Source: Elusimicrobiota bacterium (GTDB lineage Bacteria; Elusimicrobiota; Elusimicrobia; FEN-1173). Taken from it: a stretch of DNA of 64,000 nucleotides. Both the position numbers and the translations under genes were made by a program. Positions 52,753-62,876 of the stretch are shown in pieces. The DNA lies in the NCBI GenBank assembly GCA_016714745.1, contig JADKCG010000002.1, positions 114,656-178,655 on the forward strand, written 5' to 3'. Within the stretch, counting starts at the first letter, position 1, and the number at the start of each line of letters is the position of its first letter. The notes beneath the pieces are model-generated. The model did not search any database. It was not told the origin of the DNA and was given only the letters and a program-made list of their open reading frames with translations.

Positions 52753-55197
52753 CTATCGCGAAGGATCTGTGGGGATTTCTTCTTGGCGAATGTAATCCAA
52801 CACCGCTTTGGGGGATTTGAACGCGCGAAGGGCGGCGACGCGGCCTGGCGCTAGAAAAAATTGGGAAACGCTGGAAAGAAAGCCCAGGTGCTGTTTTGGG
52901 TTCGACGGATCGCTCACAAAAACAATCCAGACATGAACGGGTCCTTCCAGAGATAAACCAAAAGCGGCCTGGATTCCCTCGGCCCCTTCGAGCCGAGCGT
53001 GAGGGACCGCCACCGAGTCGCCAATGAGCGTCGGCCCCCCCTTCTCCCGCTCCGATATGGCCTGGAACGCCTGCGTGGGGTTTTGCAGATCCAATCGAGA
53101 CAGAAGGTCTCGGATGATCCGTTCCCGCGACAGGCCGGCGGGGACAAATCGAATACGGTCCACCGCCAGAAAATCGCCCATGCGCGGGCGAAGGCCGGGC
53201 GCGGGTCGCGCGAGGGCGGCCAGTTCCGCTTGCTTTTCGTCGCGTCCAATTTTTTCGCTCAAGCGGGTACTTTCCAGAGCGCCGCCGATTTCACTGGCGA
53301 ATGTTTCCAAAAGCTGGAGCGGTTCGGGATCCAAGAATTCCTTGGGGTCTGCCGGGCGGAGGGCCAAGACGCCAACGGTGCTCCGAATCCCCTTTAAGGG
53401 AAGATAAAGTCCAGTCGCACCGGAAAGCGTGTCGCTTCCCGCGCCGGCCATTTGTCCTTTATCAAAAACCCAGCGGGCCACCGACCGCTCATTCTCCGTC
53501 CACCCAAAAGCCACGGGATCTCCCGCATCGGGGGTGAGTTCCCCGCCTGGGCCAGGAGTCAAAAGCAGGATCGGCCGATGATAAAATTCCACCAACCGCG
53601 TCAAAGCGGTTTGAAGCATGTCCCGAGTTCCGGGAGTTTTCGAGAGTTCGCGGCTCAGGGTGTAAAGGGCCCGGGTGCGTTCCTCCCGTCGGCGAAGCGT
53701 TTCGGTCTGCCAGCGAAGGCGGCTGGTCACGGTGCTGATCATAAGCCCCACCGCCAACATGACGCCGAATGTCATCATGTATTGGGCATCGCTCACGGCC
53801 AAGGTCAATCGGGGCGGGACAAAAAAGAAATCAAAAGCCAATACGCTCAAGACCGAGGCCACGATGGAGGCTCGCCGGCCGAACCGGAACGCCGTCCACA
53901 TGATGGCGGCCAGATAAATCATGACGAGGTTCACCCGGTCCAAAGCGTGAAACAAAGGCCAACAGATCCCCGTGGCGACAGCCACCAAAACCACGCCCCA
54001 TCCGGTGCCCTGCCAGGAAGGGGCACGCCCTTCCACCAAGGGAGGGGGGCGCGATTCTCCTGCCACACCTGTAATGATATGCAAATCGATGTTCCCGCTT
54101 TGCCGCGCCACGTTGTCCACCAAGGATCCAAAAAGTCGGTCACGCCATTGGGCGCGGGCGGGTTTCCCAAGCACGATGCGGGTCACATTTCGGGCCCGGG
54201 CCAGGGTCAAAAGTTCTTCCGCCACGTTTTCCCCCGTGAGGGTGACCGTTTCGGCGCCCAACTTTTCGGCCAGACGCAGGGTGTGGAAGAGACGGGCCTG
54301 CTCGGATGCCGAACTTTGAAGGAAGTATCGATTTTCCACATGGGCTACAATCCAGGGCGCCCGAAGCCGCGTGGCCAAACGGCTGGTGGCCCGCACCAAC
54401 CGCGCCGAGAGCGGGCTGGCCGTGACCCCCACCAAAATTCGGTCCCCCACGGACCACACCTCACCGATCGAGTGGCGCTCTTTAAAGGCCCGCATTTGAA
54501 CATCCACCTGCTCGGCGGTGTGACGAAGGGCCAGTTCCCGAAGGGCGATGAGGTTTCCCGGCTTAAAGAAATTCTCCGTCGCGCGCCCGGCCAACTCGCC
54601 TTTATAGACTTTCCCTTCTTGCAACCTTTTCAGAAGATCCTCGGGAGCCAAGTCCACCAGTTCCAAATCGTGGGCCCGCTGAAGAAACGTGTCCGGCACG
54701 GTCTCACGCACAACGACACCGGTGACTTGGGCCACCACATCGTTTAAACTTTCCCAATGCTGGACGTTGAGGGTGCTGTAAACGTCGATCCCTGCCTCCA
54801 ACAGCTCTTCCACGTCTTGCCACCGTTTGGCGTGACGAAGCCCCTCGGCGTTGGAGTGAGCCAATTCATCCAAAACTAGAAGGCGCGGTCGACGGGCCAG
54901 TGCGCCATCCAAATCAAATTCCCGCAAAATCACGCCCTTGTAGGGAACCTCTTTGCGCGGCAGGATCTCCAACCCCGCCACCAACGCCTCCGTCTCGGCG
55001 CGTCCGTGGGTCTCCACCAATCCCACCACCACATCCCAGCCCTCTTTCTTCCGTTGACGCGCGGCTTCCAACATGGCGTAGGTTTTTCCCACGCCGGGGC
55101 TAGCGCCGAAGAAAAGTTTCAGCTTGCCGCGTCCGGCGGACTGTTCGTCCGCCTGAACGCGTTTCAGAAGTTGGTCTGGATCTGGTCGCTCATCCAT
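52753..55197 (-). CDS. KdpD-like sensor lacking a kinase domain and ending in a PTS EIIA domain
   Basis: 814 aa from ATG 55197 (MDERPDPDQL); an upstream extension runs into kdpA. Domains: KdpD N-terminal ATP-binding domain with Walker A GASPGVGKT (31-39), LDELAHSN and YSTLNVQHWESLNDVV; USP domain (about 250-370); DUF4118 four-helix membrane region with FDFFFVPPRLTLAVSD; a GAF-like domain (about 510-650); and from about 680 a type-2 PTS EIIA/PtsN domain with the phosphohistidine motif VAVPHARL (His733). No HisKA or HATPase sequence is present and the frame is unbroken. In E. coli the separate protein EIIA-Ntr binds KdpD and stimulates it; here the two are fused. Confidence 0.9.
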   Translation of the reverse strand: MDERPDPDQLLKRVQADEQSAGRGKLKLFFGASPGVGKTYAMLEAARQRKKEGWDVVVGLVETHGRAETEALVAGLEILPRKEVPYKGVILREFDLDGALARRPRLLVLDELAHSNAEGLRHAKRWQDVEELLEAGIDVYSTLNVQHWESLNDVVAQVTGVVVRETVPDTFLQRAHDLELVDLAPEDLLKRLQEGKVYKGELAGRATENFFKPGNLIALRELALRHTAEQVDVQMRAFKERHSIGEVWSVGDRILVGVTASPLSARLVRATSRLATRLRAPWIVAHVENRYFLQSSASEQARLFHTLRLAEKLGAETVTLTGENVAEELLTLARARNVTRIVLGKPARAQWRDRLFGSLVDNVARQSGNIDLHIITGVAGESRPPPLVEGRAPSWQGTGWGVVLVAVATGICWPLFHALDRVNLVMIYLAAIMWTAFRFGRRASIVASVLSVLAFDFFFVPPRLTLAVSDAQYMMTFGVMLAVGLMISTVTSRLRWQTETLRRREERTRALYTLSRELSKTPGTRDMLQTALTRLVEFYHRPILLLTPGPGGELTPDAGDPVAFGWTENERSVARWVFDKGQMAGAGSDTLSGATGLYLPLKGIRSTVGVLALRPADPKEFLDPEPLQLLETFASEIGGALESTRLSEKIGRDEKQAELAALARPAPGLRPRMGDFLAVDRIRFVPAGLSRERIIRDLLSRLDLQNPTQAFQAISEREKGGPTLIGDSVAVPHARLEGAEGIQAAFGLSLEGPVHVWIVFVSDPSNPKQHLGFLSSVSQFFLAPGRVAALRAFKSPKAVLDYIRQEEIPTDPSR

Positions 55198-55222
55198 AGG
55201 AATAGGATACTTCCTTTTGAAA

Positions 55223-56956
55223 CTATCCGCCCCACATCGTGAAATGTTCGACGATGGGCCCCAGGGACAGGGCCGGGAAGAAACAGAGGGCTCCGACGAT
55301 AATGACCACCGACGCCAGAAAGACGACAAAGAGCGGGGTGTCCGTCGGAAGCGTGCCGGGCCCCGCGGGGACCACTTTCTTTTTCGCCAAGGACCCGGCG
55401 ATGGCCAGAATGGGAATGATGACCCAGAAACGCGTGAAGAACATGGTGATGCCCAACAAGCTGTTGTAGAACGACGTGTTGGCGCTCAGCCCCGCGAAGG
55501 CGCTTCCGTTATTGTTGGCCGCCGAGGTAAAGGCATAAAGGATCTCGCTGAATCCGTGGGCCCCGGGGTTGGCGATGCCAGCTTTCCCCGCCGCGGTCAC
55601 CACGGCGACGGCGGTTCCCAACAGCACAAAGAACCCCATGATCAAAGCGGCAATGGACGCCATCTTCACCTCGTAGGCTTCGATCTTCTTGCCCAAATAT
55701 TCAGGCGTTCGACCCACCATGAGCCCGGCAATGAACACCGCGATCAAGGCGAAGATCAGCATCCCGTAGAGTCCCGACCCAACGCCACCGTACACCACCT
55801 CCCCGAACTTCATCATCACTAGGGGAACCAAACCCCCCAAGGGCGTGAAGGAGTCGTGCATGGAGTTGACGGATCCGTTAGACGCCGCCGTCGTGGCGGT
55901 CGCCCAGAGGGCGGATTGGGCCACGCCGAAACGGACCTCTTTGCCTTCCATGTTGCCACCGGGCTGGAGCATCGACGCGGACTGGTCCACGCCCGCTTTG
56001 GTGAAAGCGGGGTTGCCGGCCTGTTCGCTCGACACGCACAGCCACAGCAGAGGAACAAAGATCAGGGTCATGGCGGCCAGAAGGGCCCGCCCCTCCCGCG
56101 GATTACCGACCATGCTCCCGAACGTGAAACAGAGAGCCGCGGCGATAAGCAAAATGGCCTCCAGTTCGACAAAATTGCTGAACGGGGTCGGGTTCTCGTA
56201 GGGATGAGCGGAATTGGCGTTGAAATACCCGCCGCCGTTGGTCCCCAACATCTTAATGGCCACCTGGGACGCCACAGGGCCCGTGGCCAAAACCTGCTCC
56301 GTCACCGGTTTTCCATCGGGACCGTTCATGGCCTGCACCAGGGGCACCGTCACGCTGGGATGGAAGGTCTGGGGCATTCCTTGCCACACAAGGAAAAGAG
56401 CAAAGATCGTCGAGAGCGGCAAGAGGATGTATAACGTGCTCCGCACCATGTCCACCCAAAAGTTTCCGATCCCCTCCGCCTTCTTTCGGACGAATCCCCG
56501 GATCAGGGCCACCAACACCGCCATGCCCGTCGCCGCCGACACAAAGTTTTGCACGGTGAGGGCCAACATCTGGGTGAGATAACTCATGGTGTATTCGCCG
56601 CCATACCCCTGCCAGTTGGTGTTGCTAACGAAACTGATGGCGGTGTTGAACGAAGAGTCGGGCGAGACGGGACCCATGGCCATGGGATTGAACGGCAGAT
56701 GGTTCTGGAACCGTTGCAGGAGGAACACGGCCAAAAGTCCCACACCGCTGAACATCATCGTCGCGATGGCGTAGGTTTTCCAGGCCATCTCCTCTTTTTC
56801 GTTTACCCCGCAGAGCCGGTAGATGAAGCGTTCCAGGGAACCCAACCACGAGGATCGCCCTTCATAGACCCGGGCCATGTACAGCCCCAGGGGCCACGCC
56901 GCCAACAACAGAACACCCAAATAAACAGCGCATTGCGTGAAGTTATTGAAGTTCAT
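55223..56956 (-). CDS. kdpA: Potassium-transporting ATPase subunit KdpA
   Basis: 577 aa, normal length, ten membrane helices. The four filter-type loops include SFNTAISFVSNTNWQGY, LGTNGGGYFNANSAHPYENP, FTSAANNNGSAFAGL and the region around GVVYGGVGSGLYGM. KdpA forms the K+ selectivity pore of the KdpFABC pump. It starts one base into the stop of the second microprotein gene (TAATG), so they are coupled. Confidence 0.97.
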   Translation of the reverse strand: MNFNNFTQCAVYLGVLLLAAWPLGLYMARVYEGRSSWLGSLERFIYRLCGVNEKEEMAWKTYAIATMMFSGVGLLAVFLLQRFQNHLPFNPMAMGPVSPDSSFNTAISFVSNTNWQGYGGEYTMSYLTQMLALTVQNFVSAATGMAVLVALIRGFVRKKAEGIGNFWVDMVRSTLYILLPLSTIFALFLVWQGMPQTFHPSVTVPLVQAMNGPDGKPVTEQVLATGPVASQVAIKMLGTNGGGYFNANSAHPYENPTPFSNFVELEAILLIAAALCFTFGSMVGNPREGRALLAAMTLIFVPLLWLCVSSEQAGNPAFTKAGVDQSASMLQPGGNMEGKEVRFGVAQSALWATATTAASNGSVNSMHDSFTPLGGLVPLVMMKFGEVVYGGVGSGLYGMLIFALIAVFIAGLMVGRTPEYLGKKIEAYEVKMASIAALIMGFFVLLGTAVAVVTAAGKAGIANPGAHGFSEILYAFTSAANNNGSAFAGLSANTSFYNSLLGITMFFTRFWVIIPILAIAGSLAKKKVVPAGPGTLPTDTPLFVVFLASVVIIVGALCFFPALSLGPIVEHFTMWGG

Positions 56957-57036
56957 TAGAGCCTCTCACAGAGTTTTATCAATCCAATCGAGACGGCCAC
57001 AAGGGCCAACGAGAGTCCGATATAGACGATGTCCAT
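56956..57036 (-). CDS. Kdp-locus microprotein 2 (26 aa)
   Basis: MDIVYIGLSLALVAVSIGLI then KLCERL. One membrane helix with a charged end. ATG overlaps the kdpF stop and the stop overlaps the kdpA start. It is clearly related to the microprotein at 57135-57218 (shared M-D-xYxGL-A-LVxxSxxLxxLxExL pattern). Short proteins of this type are often seen near kdpF in other bacteria and often left unannotated. Confidence 0.75.
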   Translation of the reverse strand: MDIVYIGLSLALVAVSIGLIKLCERL

Positions 57037-57125
57037 TAGAATATCTCCGGATTCAAAAGCGCCACGAGCAAATAGACGAACAACAATGCGGACGTGATAC
57101 CGCCAATCCAGTAAATGACTATCAT
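57036..57125 (-). CDS. kdpF: Potassium-transporting ATPase subunit KdpF
   Basis: 29 aa: MIVIYWIGGITSALLLFVYL then LVALLNPEIF. Single helix with the typical KdpF ending LLxPExF. Stabilises the KdpABC complex in the membrane. A ribosome site AGGAGG lies six bases upstream of ATG 57125. Too short for standard gene callers. Confidence 0.9.
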   Translation of the reverse strand: MIVIYWIGGITSALLFVYLLVALLNPEIF

Positions 57126-57134
57126 GGAATCCTC

Positions 57135-57218
57135 CTAAAGTTTCTCAAAAAGACGGACGAGCGCGAACGAGAGCCCGACCAACAACGCTGTTAAACCGAC
57201 GTACATGAGATCCGGCAT
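57135..57218 (-). CDS. Kdp-locus microprotein 1 (27 aa)
   Basis: MPDLMYVGLTALLVGLSFAL then VRLFEKL, one membrane helix. ATG 57218 follows AGGAGCG. It ends nine bases before kdpF, its stop being part of the kdpF ribosome site (TAGGAGG). A paralogue of the microprotein at 56956-57036, so kdpF is flanked by a duplicated pair. Confidence 0.75.
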   Translation of the reverse strand: MPDLMYVGLTALLVGLSFALVRLFEKL

Positions 57219-57231
57219 GGGAACGCTCCTT

Positions 57232-57813
57232 TTAAGACGGCTTTTGGGCCGCGTCCAGGTCCAGATTCAGTTCCAACACGTTGACCCCCGGTTCGCCCAG
57301 GAGACCCAGGAACCGGCCTTGGGTGTGTTTCTGAACCAATTCCTGCACGGTCGTCAACGACATCCCTCGAACCTTCGCGACGCGCCCGGCCTGATACGCC
57401 GCCGCGGCGGGCGAAATGTGCGGGTCCAATCCGCTCCCGGAGGCGGTCACCAAGTCGACAGGAATGGGCTGGGTATTGTCGGAGTCGGCCTTTCGCAGAA
57501 CATCCACCCGATCCTGTACGGCTTTCAAGAGCGCCGGGTTCGTGGGTCCCTGGTTTGACCCACAAGAAGCGGCGCCGTTATAAGGAACAGGCCCCGTGGC
57601 GGAAGGGCGGCTCCAAAAATACTTTGGATCATCGAACGGTTGCCCGATCAGGCTCGACCCAACGGCTTTTCCGTCCTTATAGATCAGACTGCCGTTCGCC
57701 TGTTTAGGAAACAAGAGTTGGGCGAGTCCCGTGATGGCGATGGGATAAAACAGACCCATGACTCCAGTTAAGACCAGTGTGGACATAAGTGCGATACGCA
57801 GTTGTTTTAACAT
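57232..57813 (-). CDS. kdpC: Potassium-transporting ATPase subunit KdpC
   Basis: 193 aa. One N-terminal membrane helix ([20 protein letters not shown]), then [40 protein letters not shown] and [20 protein letters not shown], the conserved KdpC periplasmic segments. Assists K+ transport and complex stability. Nine bases separate it from kdpB. Confidence 0.96.
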   Translation of the reverse strand: MLKQLRIALMSTLVLTGVMGLFYPIAITGLAQLLFPKQANGSLIYKDGKAVGSSLIGQPFDDPKYFWSRPSATGPVPYNGAASCGSNQGPTNPALLKAVQDRVDVLRKADSDNTQPIPVDLVTASGSGLDPHISPAAAAYQAGRVAKVRGMSLTTVQELVQKHTQGRFLGLLGEPGVNVLELNLDLDAAQKPS

Positions 57814-57822
57814 AGAGGCTCC

Positions 57823-59891
<2,069 letters not shown>

Positions 59892-60003
59892 TTTAGACTC
59901 CCCTTGGAACGGCACAGCTTTCCCGTTCCAGTTTCATGATAACGGGAAAGACCGTTATCGTTCCATTCATGGGGTGTTAACAATCCGTTAATAAGCGAAA
60001 CCC

Positions 60004-60032
60004 TTGACAACAATAACGTTATACGTTACTAT
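60004..60032 (+). promoter_or_regulatory. higBA promoter with embedded operator
   Basis: TTGACA (60004-60009), 17 bases, TACTAT (60027-60032). The spacer and -10 carry the perfect inverted repeat TAACGT-TAT-ACGTTA (60014-60028), placed to block RNA polymerase, as HigA does at its own promoter. Confidence 0.8.
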
Positions 60033-60038
60033 TGGAGT

Positions 60039-60320
60039 GTGATTCATTCTTTCCGGAACAAAGAAACGGAAGCGGTCTTTCATCGGGAATTCTCTCGACG
60101 ATTGCCGCACGACATCCAGCGCGGAGCCTTGCGGAAACTTTTGATGTTGGATGCCGCCGTCGCCCTAGACGATTTACGGTTTCCGCCCGGCAATCGGCTC
60201 GAATTGTTGTCGGGGAATCGTCAAAATCTCCACAGTATTCGAATCAACCAGCAATGGCGAATTTGTTTTCGATGGAAAGAAGGACAGGCTTTTGATGTTG
60301 AGATCGTGGACTACCACTAG
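60039..60320 (+). CDS. higB: HigB-type toxin (RelE superfamily)
   Basis: 93 aa from GTG 60039. IHSFRNKETEAVFHREFSRR, a central KLLMLDAAVALDDLRFPPGN RLELLSGNR region and the C-terminal RINQQWRICFRW with EIVDYH, the HigB/GraT signature. HigB is a ribosome-dependent mRNA endonuclease. Toxin-first order with the antitoxin 12 bases downstream, as is usual for HigBA. Confidence 0.93.
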   Translation: MIHSFRNKETEAVFHREFSRRLPHDIQRGALRKLLMLDAAVALDDLRFPPGNRLELLSGNRQNLHSIRINQQWRICFRWKEGQAFDVEIVDYH

Positions 60321-60332
60321 GGGGAAACGCTT

Positions 60333-60650
60333 ATGAAAAAGAAAAAGATGCCCCCGGTTCATCCGGGAGAGGTATTAATGGAAGAGTTTTTAAAGCCGCT
60401 GGGCGTGACTCAATACCGCGTGGCGAAAGACATCCATGTTCCGGCGCGCCGTATTAACGAGATCATTCATGGGGCGCGCGCCATCTCGGCCGACACGGCC
60501 TTGCGTTTGGGGCGCTATTTCCGCATGTCTCCCCAATTTTGGCTCAATCTTCAATCCCACTATGACCTTGAGGTCATGGAGGAACGTCTTGCCAGCCGCT
60601 TGACCCGCGAAATTCATGTCTTCCCCGCACTTACCCCACTGTTTGCGTGA
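60333..60650 (+). CDS. higA: HigA-type antitoxin (XRE family)
   Basis: 105 aa. HPGEVLMEEFLKPLGVTQYR, helix-turn-helix VAKDIHVPARRINEIIHGAR, and the C-terminal LGRYFRMSPQFWLNLQSHYD, the standard HigA (VapI) pattern. It binds HigB and the operator at 60014-60028. Transcribed towards kdpE, which runs in the opposite direction. Confidence 0.95.
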   Translation: MKKKKMPPVHPGEVLMEEFLKPLGVTQYRVAKDIHVPARRINEIIHGARAISADTALRLGRYFRMSPQFWLNLQSHYDLEVMEERLASRLTREIHVFPALTPLFA

Positions 60651-60676
60651 AAGGGTTCTTGCCCGCCGTTCAGGCT

Positions 60677-61372
60677 CTATTCTTCGGGAGATGAAAGACG
60701 GTAGCCCACGCCGGGCTCGGTTTTGAGGCAGCGGGGGCGGACGGGGTCGGGTTCGATTTTGTGGCGGAGTTGATGGACGAAAATCCGGACGGACTCGGGC
60801 GTGACCACGCGGTCTTCGCCCCAGGCTTCTTTCAATAATTGTTTGTGGGTCACCACGCGGCCCGCGTGGCGAACCAATACGGCGAGCAGGTCGTATTGCT
60901 GAGGGGAGAGGTGGATCTCTTTTTTCTTCAGCCACACATGGCGGGCCGCCAAATCAATCTTAAGTCCCTCCCTTTCATAGAGAGGGGCCGATTCCGGCCG
61001 GTTCTCTTGGTGGCGCAAGGACACGCGCAGCCGCGCCAACAGTTCCGCCACGCCGAAGGGTTTCGTCAAATAATCGTCGGCTCCAGCGTCCAACCCGGCA
61101 ATCTTGTCTTTTTCCTGTCCCCGGGCGGAAATAATAAGGATGGGCGCGGAGGTCCATTGACGCAGATTTTTCAAAACGTCCAGGCCATCCCCGTCGGGCA
61201 AACCCAGATCGAGCAAGATGGCGTCGGGTTTTTTGGCGGCGGCCAAGTCGATCCCCGCCCGCCCCGTGGCGGCTTCCCACATCCGCCACCCCTCCTTTTC
61301 CAAACTGGGCCGGAGAAACCGTAAAATCGCCACCTCGTCCTCAATCACGAGCAATGTTTTTTCGGATGTCAT
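60677..61372 (-). CDS. kdpE: KdpE-like response regulator
   Basis: 231 aa from ATG 61372. Receiver domain with ED at 11-12, phosphoacceptor Asp55 (AILLDLGLPDGDGLDVL), Lys in YLTKPFGVAEL, and an OmpR-type winged helix with HLSPQQYDLLAVLVRHAGRV and ESVRIFVHQLRHKIEPDP. The sequence is closest to KdpE, which activates kdpFABC under K+ limitation. It overlaps the kinase gene by four bases (ATGA). Confidence 0.9.
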   Translation of the reverse strand: MTSEKTLLVIEDEVAILRFLRPSLEKEGWRMWEAATGRAGIDLAAAKKPDAILLDLGLPDGDGLDVLKNLRQWTSAPILIISARGQEKDKIAGLDAGADDYLTKPFGVAELLARLRVSLRHQENRPESAPLYEREGLKIDLAARHVWLKKKEIHLSPQQYDLLAVLVRHAGRVVTHKQLLKEAWGEDRVVTPESVRIFVHQLRHKIEPDPVRPRCLKTEPGVGYRLSSPEE

Positions 61373-62856
61373 ACGAGGGGAAGCGTCAATCGAAAAACAG
61401 CCCCTCCGCCGGGACCATTCTCCGCCCAAATCCGTCCGCCGTGAACCTTGACGATGGCGCGGCAAATGGCCAGGCCCAACCCTGATCCTGACGATGCCGA
61501 TCCCTTATAAAACTTTTCAAACACCGCCTCCAAATCGGATTCTTTGATCCCCGGCCCCTGGTCTGCCACCGAGATCTCCACTTCCCCCCCCTTTGCCCGC
61601 GCAGAAATATTGAGGGGGCTCCCTTGGGGAGAATAGTGAATGGCGTTCTCCAGAAGATTTTGAAAAACCTGCTCCATCAAAAGATGATCCATGGGAATAA
61701 GTGGAATATCCTCCGGAAGATCTACCCGCACATTACGGGACAATATAATTTTCGAACATCGTTCCAAAACCGTTCCGACCACTTCTTCCAATGGACAGCG
61801 CTCCTTGACCGCCTGGTACGCTCCGGATTCGAGACGTTGAGCCTCCAAAAGATTCGAGATCAACCGGGACAATCGTTCCGTTTCGCTTTGGATATTCTGC
61901 AATAAACTTTGAACAGGACGATTCCGGCTCAGGTCTTCCCTTTCCAAGAGGACATCCGCGGATCCCAAAATTGCCGTCAACGGTGTGCGTAAATCGTGGG
62001 AGACTAAACTCAGGAGCGAACTGCGAAGCCGCTCGTTTTCCGCCGCCGCTTCTGCCCGGCGGGCGCTCTCGGCCAAGCGGGCCACTTCCAGGGACAATCC
62101 AATTTGATGGGCGTAAGAATCCAAAAGTTGTCGCTGTCCTCTATCGGTTAAAAGTGCCTCCAGCCGCAAAACTCCCGCCGGGGTTTCCACTCCGCGCAGA
62201 GGGATGAAAAAGGCTTGGGCCTCCGGCAGGGTCTCGGTTCCCCGGCCCGCGGATTGCCCGCTGTCATGAACCCATTGGGCGGTTCCGCGTTCTTTGTCAC
62301 TCAAACCGTCTAGTGGCAATCGTCCATTGGGGTCCGGAACTAAAACCGACGCGGGGCAGGAGAAAACATCGGCCAGGTGCGCGGAAGAAATGCGCGCGAT
62401 GTCTGCTTCATCGCGGGCTGTCACCAATTTTTCTGTCAGCGCGTTCATGATCGCCATGCGCCGTTGGCCTTCCCGCGCCGATTCGGCTTCGGCCTTCAAA
62501 CGGAGGGTGAGCGTGCTCGTCACAATAGCCGTCAGGATCAAAACTCCAAAGGTCCAAAGGTATTGGATATTCGAAACTTGGAAAGTGAACCGGGGGGGCA
62601 CGAAAAAATAGTCAAAACACAAAACACTGAGTGACGCCGCCAACACCGCTGGCCCCCGCCGACCCCGGGCCGACACGGCTAAGGTCGCCAACAAATAAAT
62701 CATGGCTAAATTGGTGGGATCAAAAAATCGGATCAGTCCAAAACATGCCCCCGTGGCCACACCCACAACGAAGACGGCAAAAATGTAATTACTCCACGGA
62801 CTTGCGAGTGCACCGAGGACGTCGGCCGCCCGCGCTCTAGAATTAGTCAAAACCAT
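61369..62856 (-). CDS. KdpD-type histidine kinase without the KdpD N-terminal domain
   Basis: 495 aa. Membrane region of the DUF4118 type (about 22-120, with FDYFFVPPRFTFQVSN, very close to the equivalent part of the EIIA fusion), a GAF-like domain (135-260), HisKA with His287 (SLLSLVSHDLRTPLTAILG) and HATPase (NLLENAIHYSPQG, DQGPGIKESD, SGSGLGLAICRAIV). It lacks the KdpD ATP-binding and USP domains, which are found in the separate protein at 52753-55197. Partner of the KdpE-like regulator downstream. It starts 20 bases after the malic enzyme stop. Confidence 0.9.
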   Translation of the reverse strand: MVLTNSRARAADVLGALASPWSNYIFAVFVVGVATGACFGLIRFFDPTNLAMIYLLATLAVSARGRRGPAVLAASLSVLCFDYFFVPPRFTFQVSNIQYLWTFGVLILTAIVTSTLTLRLKAEAESAREGQRRMAIMNALTEKLVTARDEADIARISSAHLADVFSCPASVLVPDPNGRLPLDGLSDKERGTAQWVHDSGQSAGRGTETLPEAQAFFIPLRGVETPAGVLRLEALLTDRGQRQLLDSYAHQIGLSLEVARLAESARRAEAAAENERLRSSLLSLVSHDLRTPLTAILGSADVLLEREDLSRNRPVQSLLQNIQSETERLSRLISNLLEAQRLESGAYQAVKERCPLEEVVGTVLERCSKIILSRNVRVDLPEDIPLIPMDHLLMEQVFQNLLENAIHYSPQGSPLNISARAKGGEVEISVADQGPGIKESDLEAVFEKFYKGSASSGSGLGLAICRAIVKVHGGRIWAENGPGGGAVFRLTLPLV

Positions 62857-62876
62857 TCTAAAAAAGTCCGTTCGTG

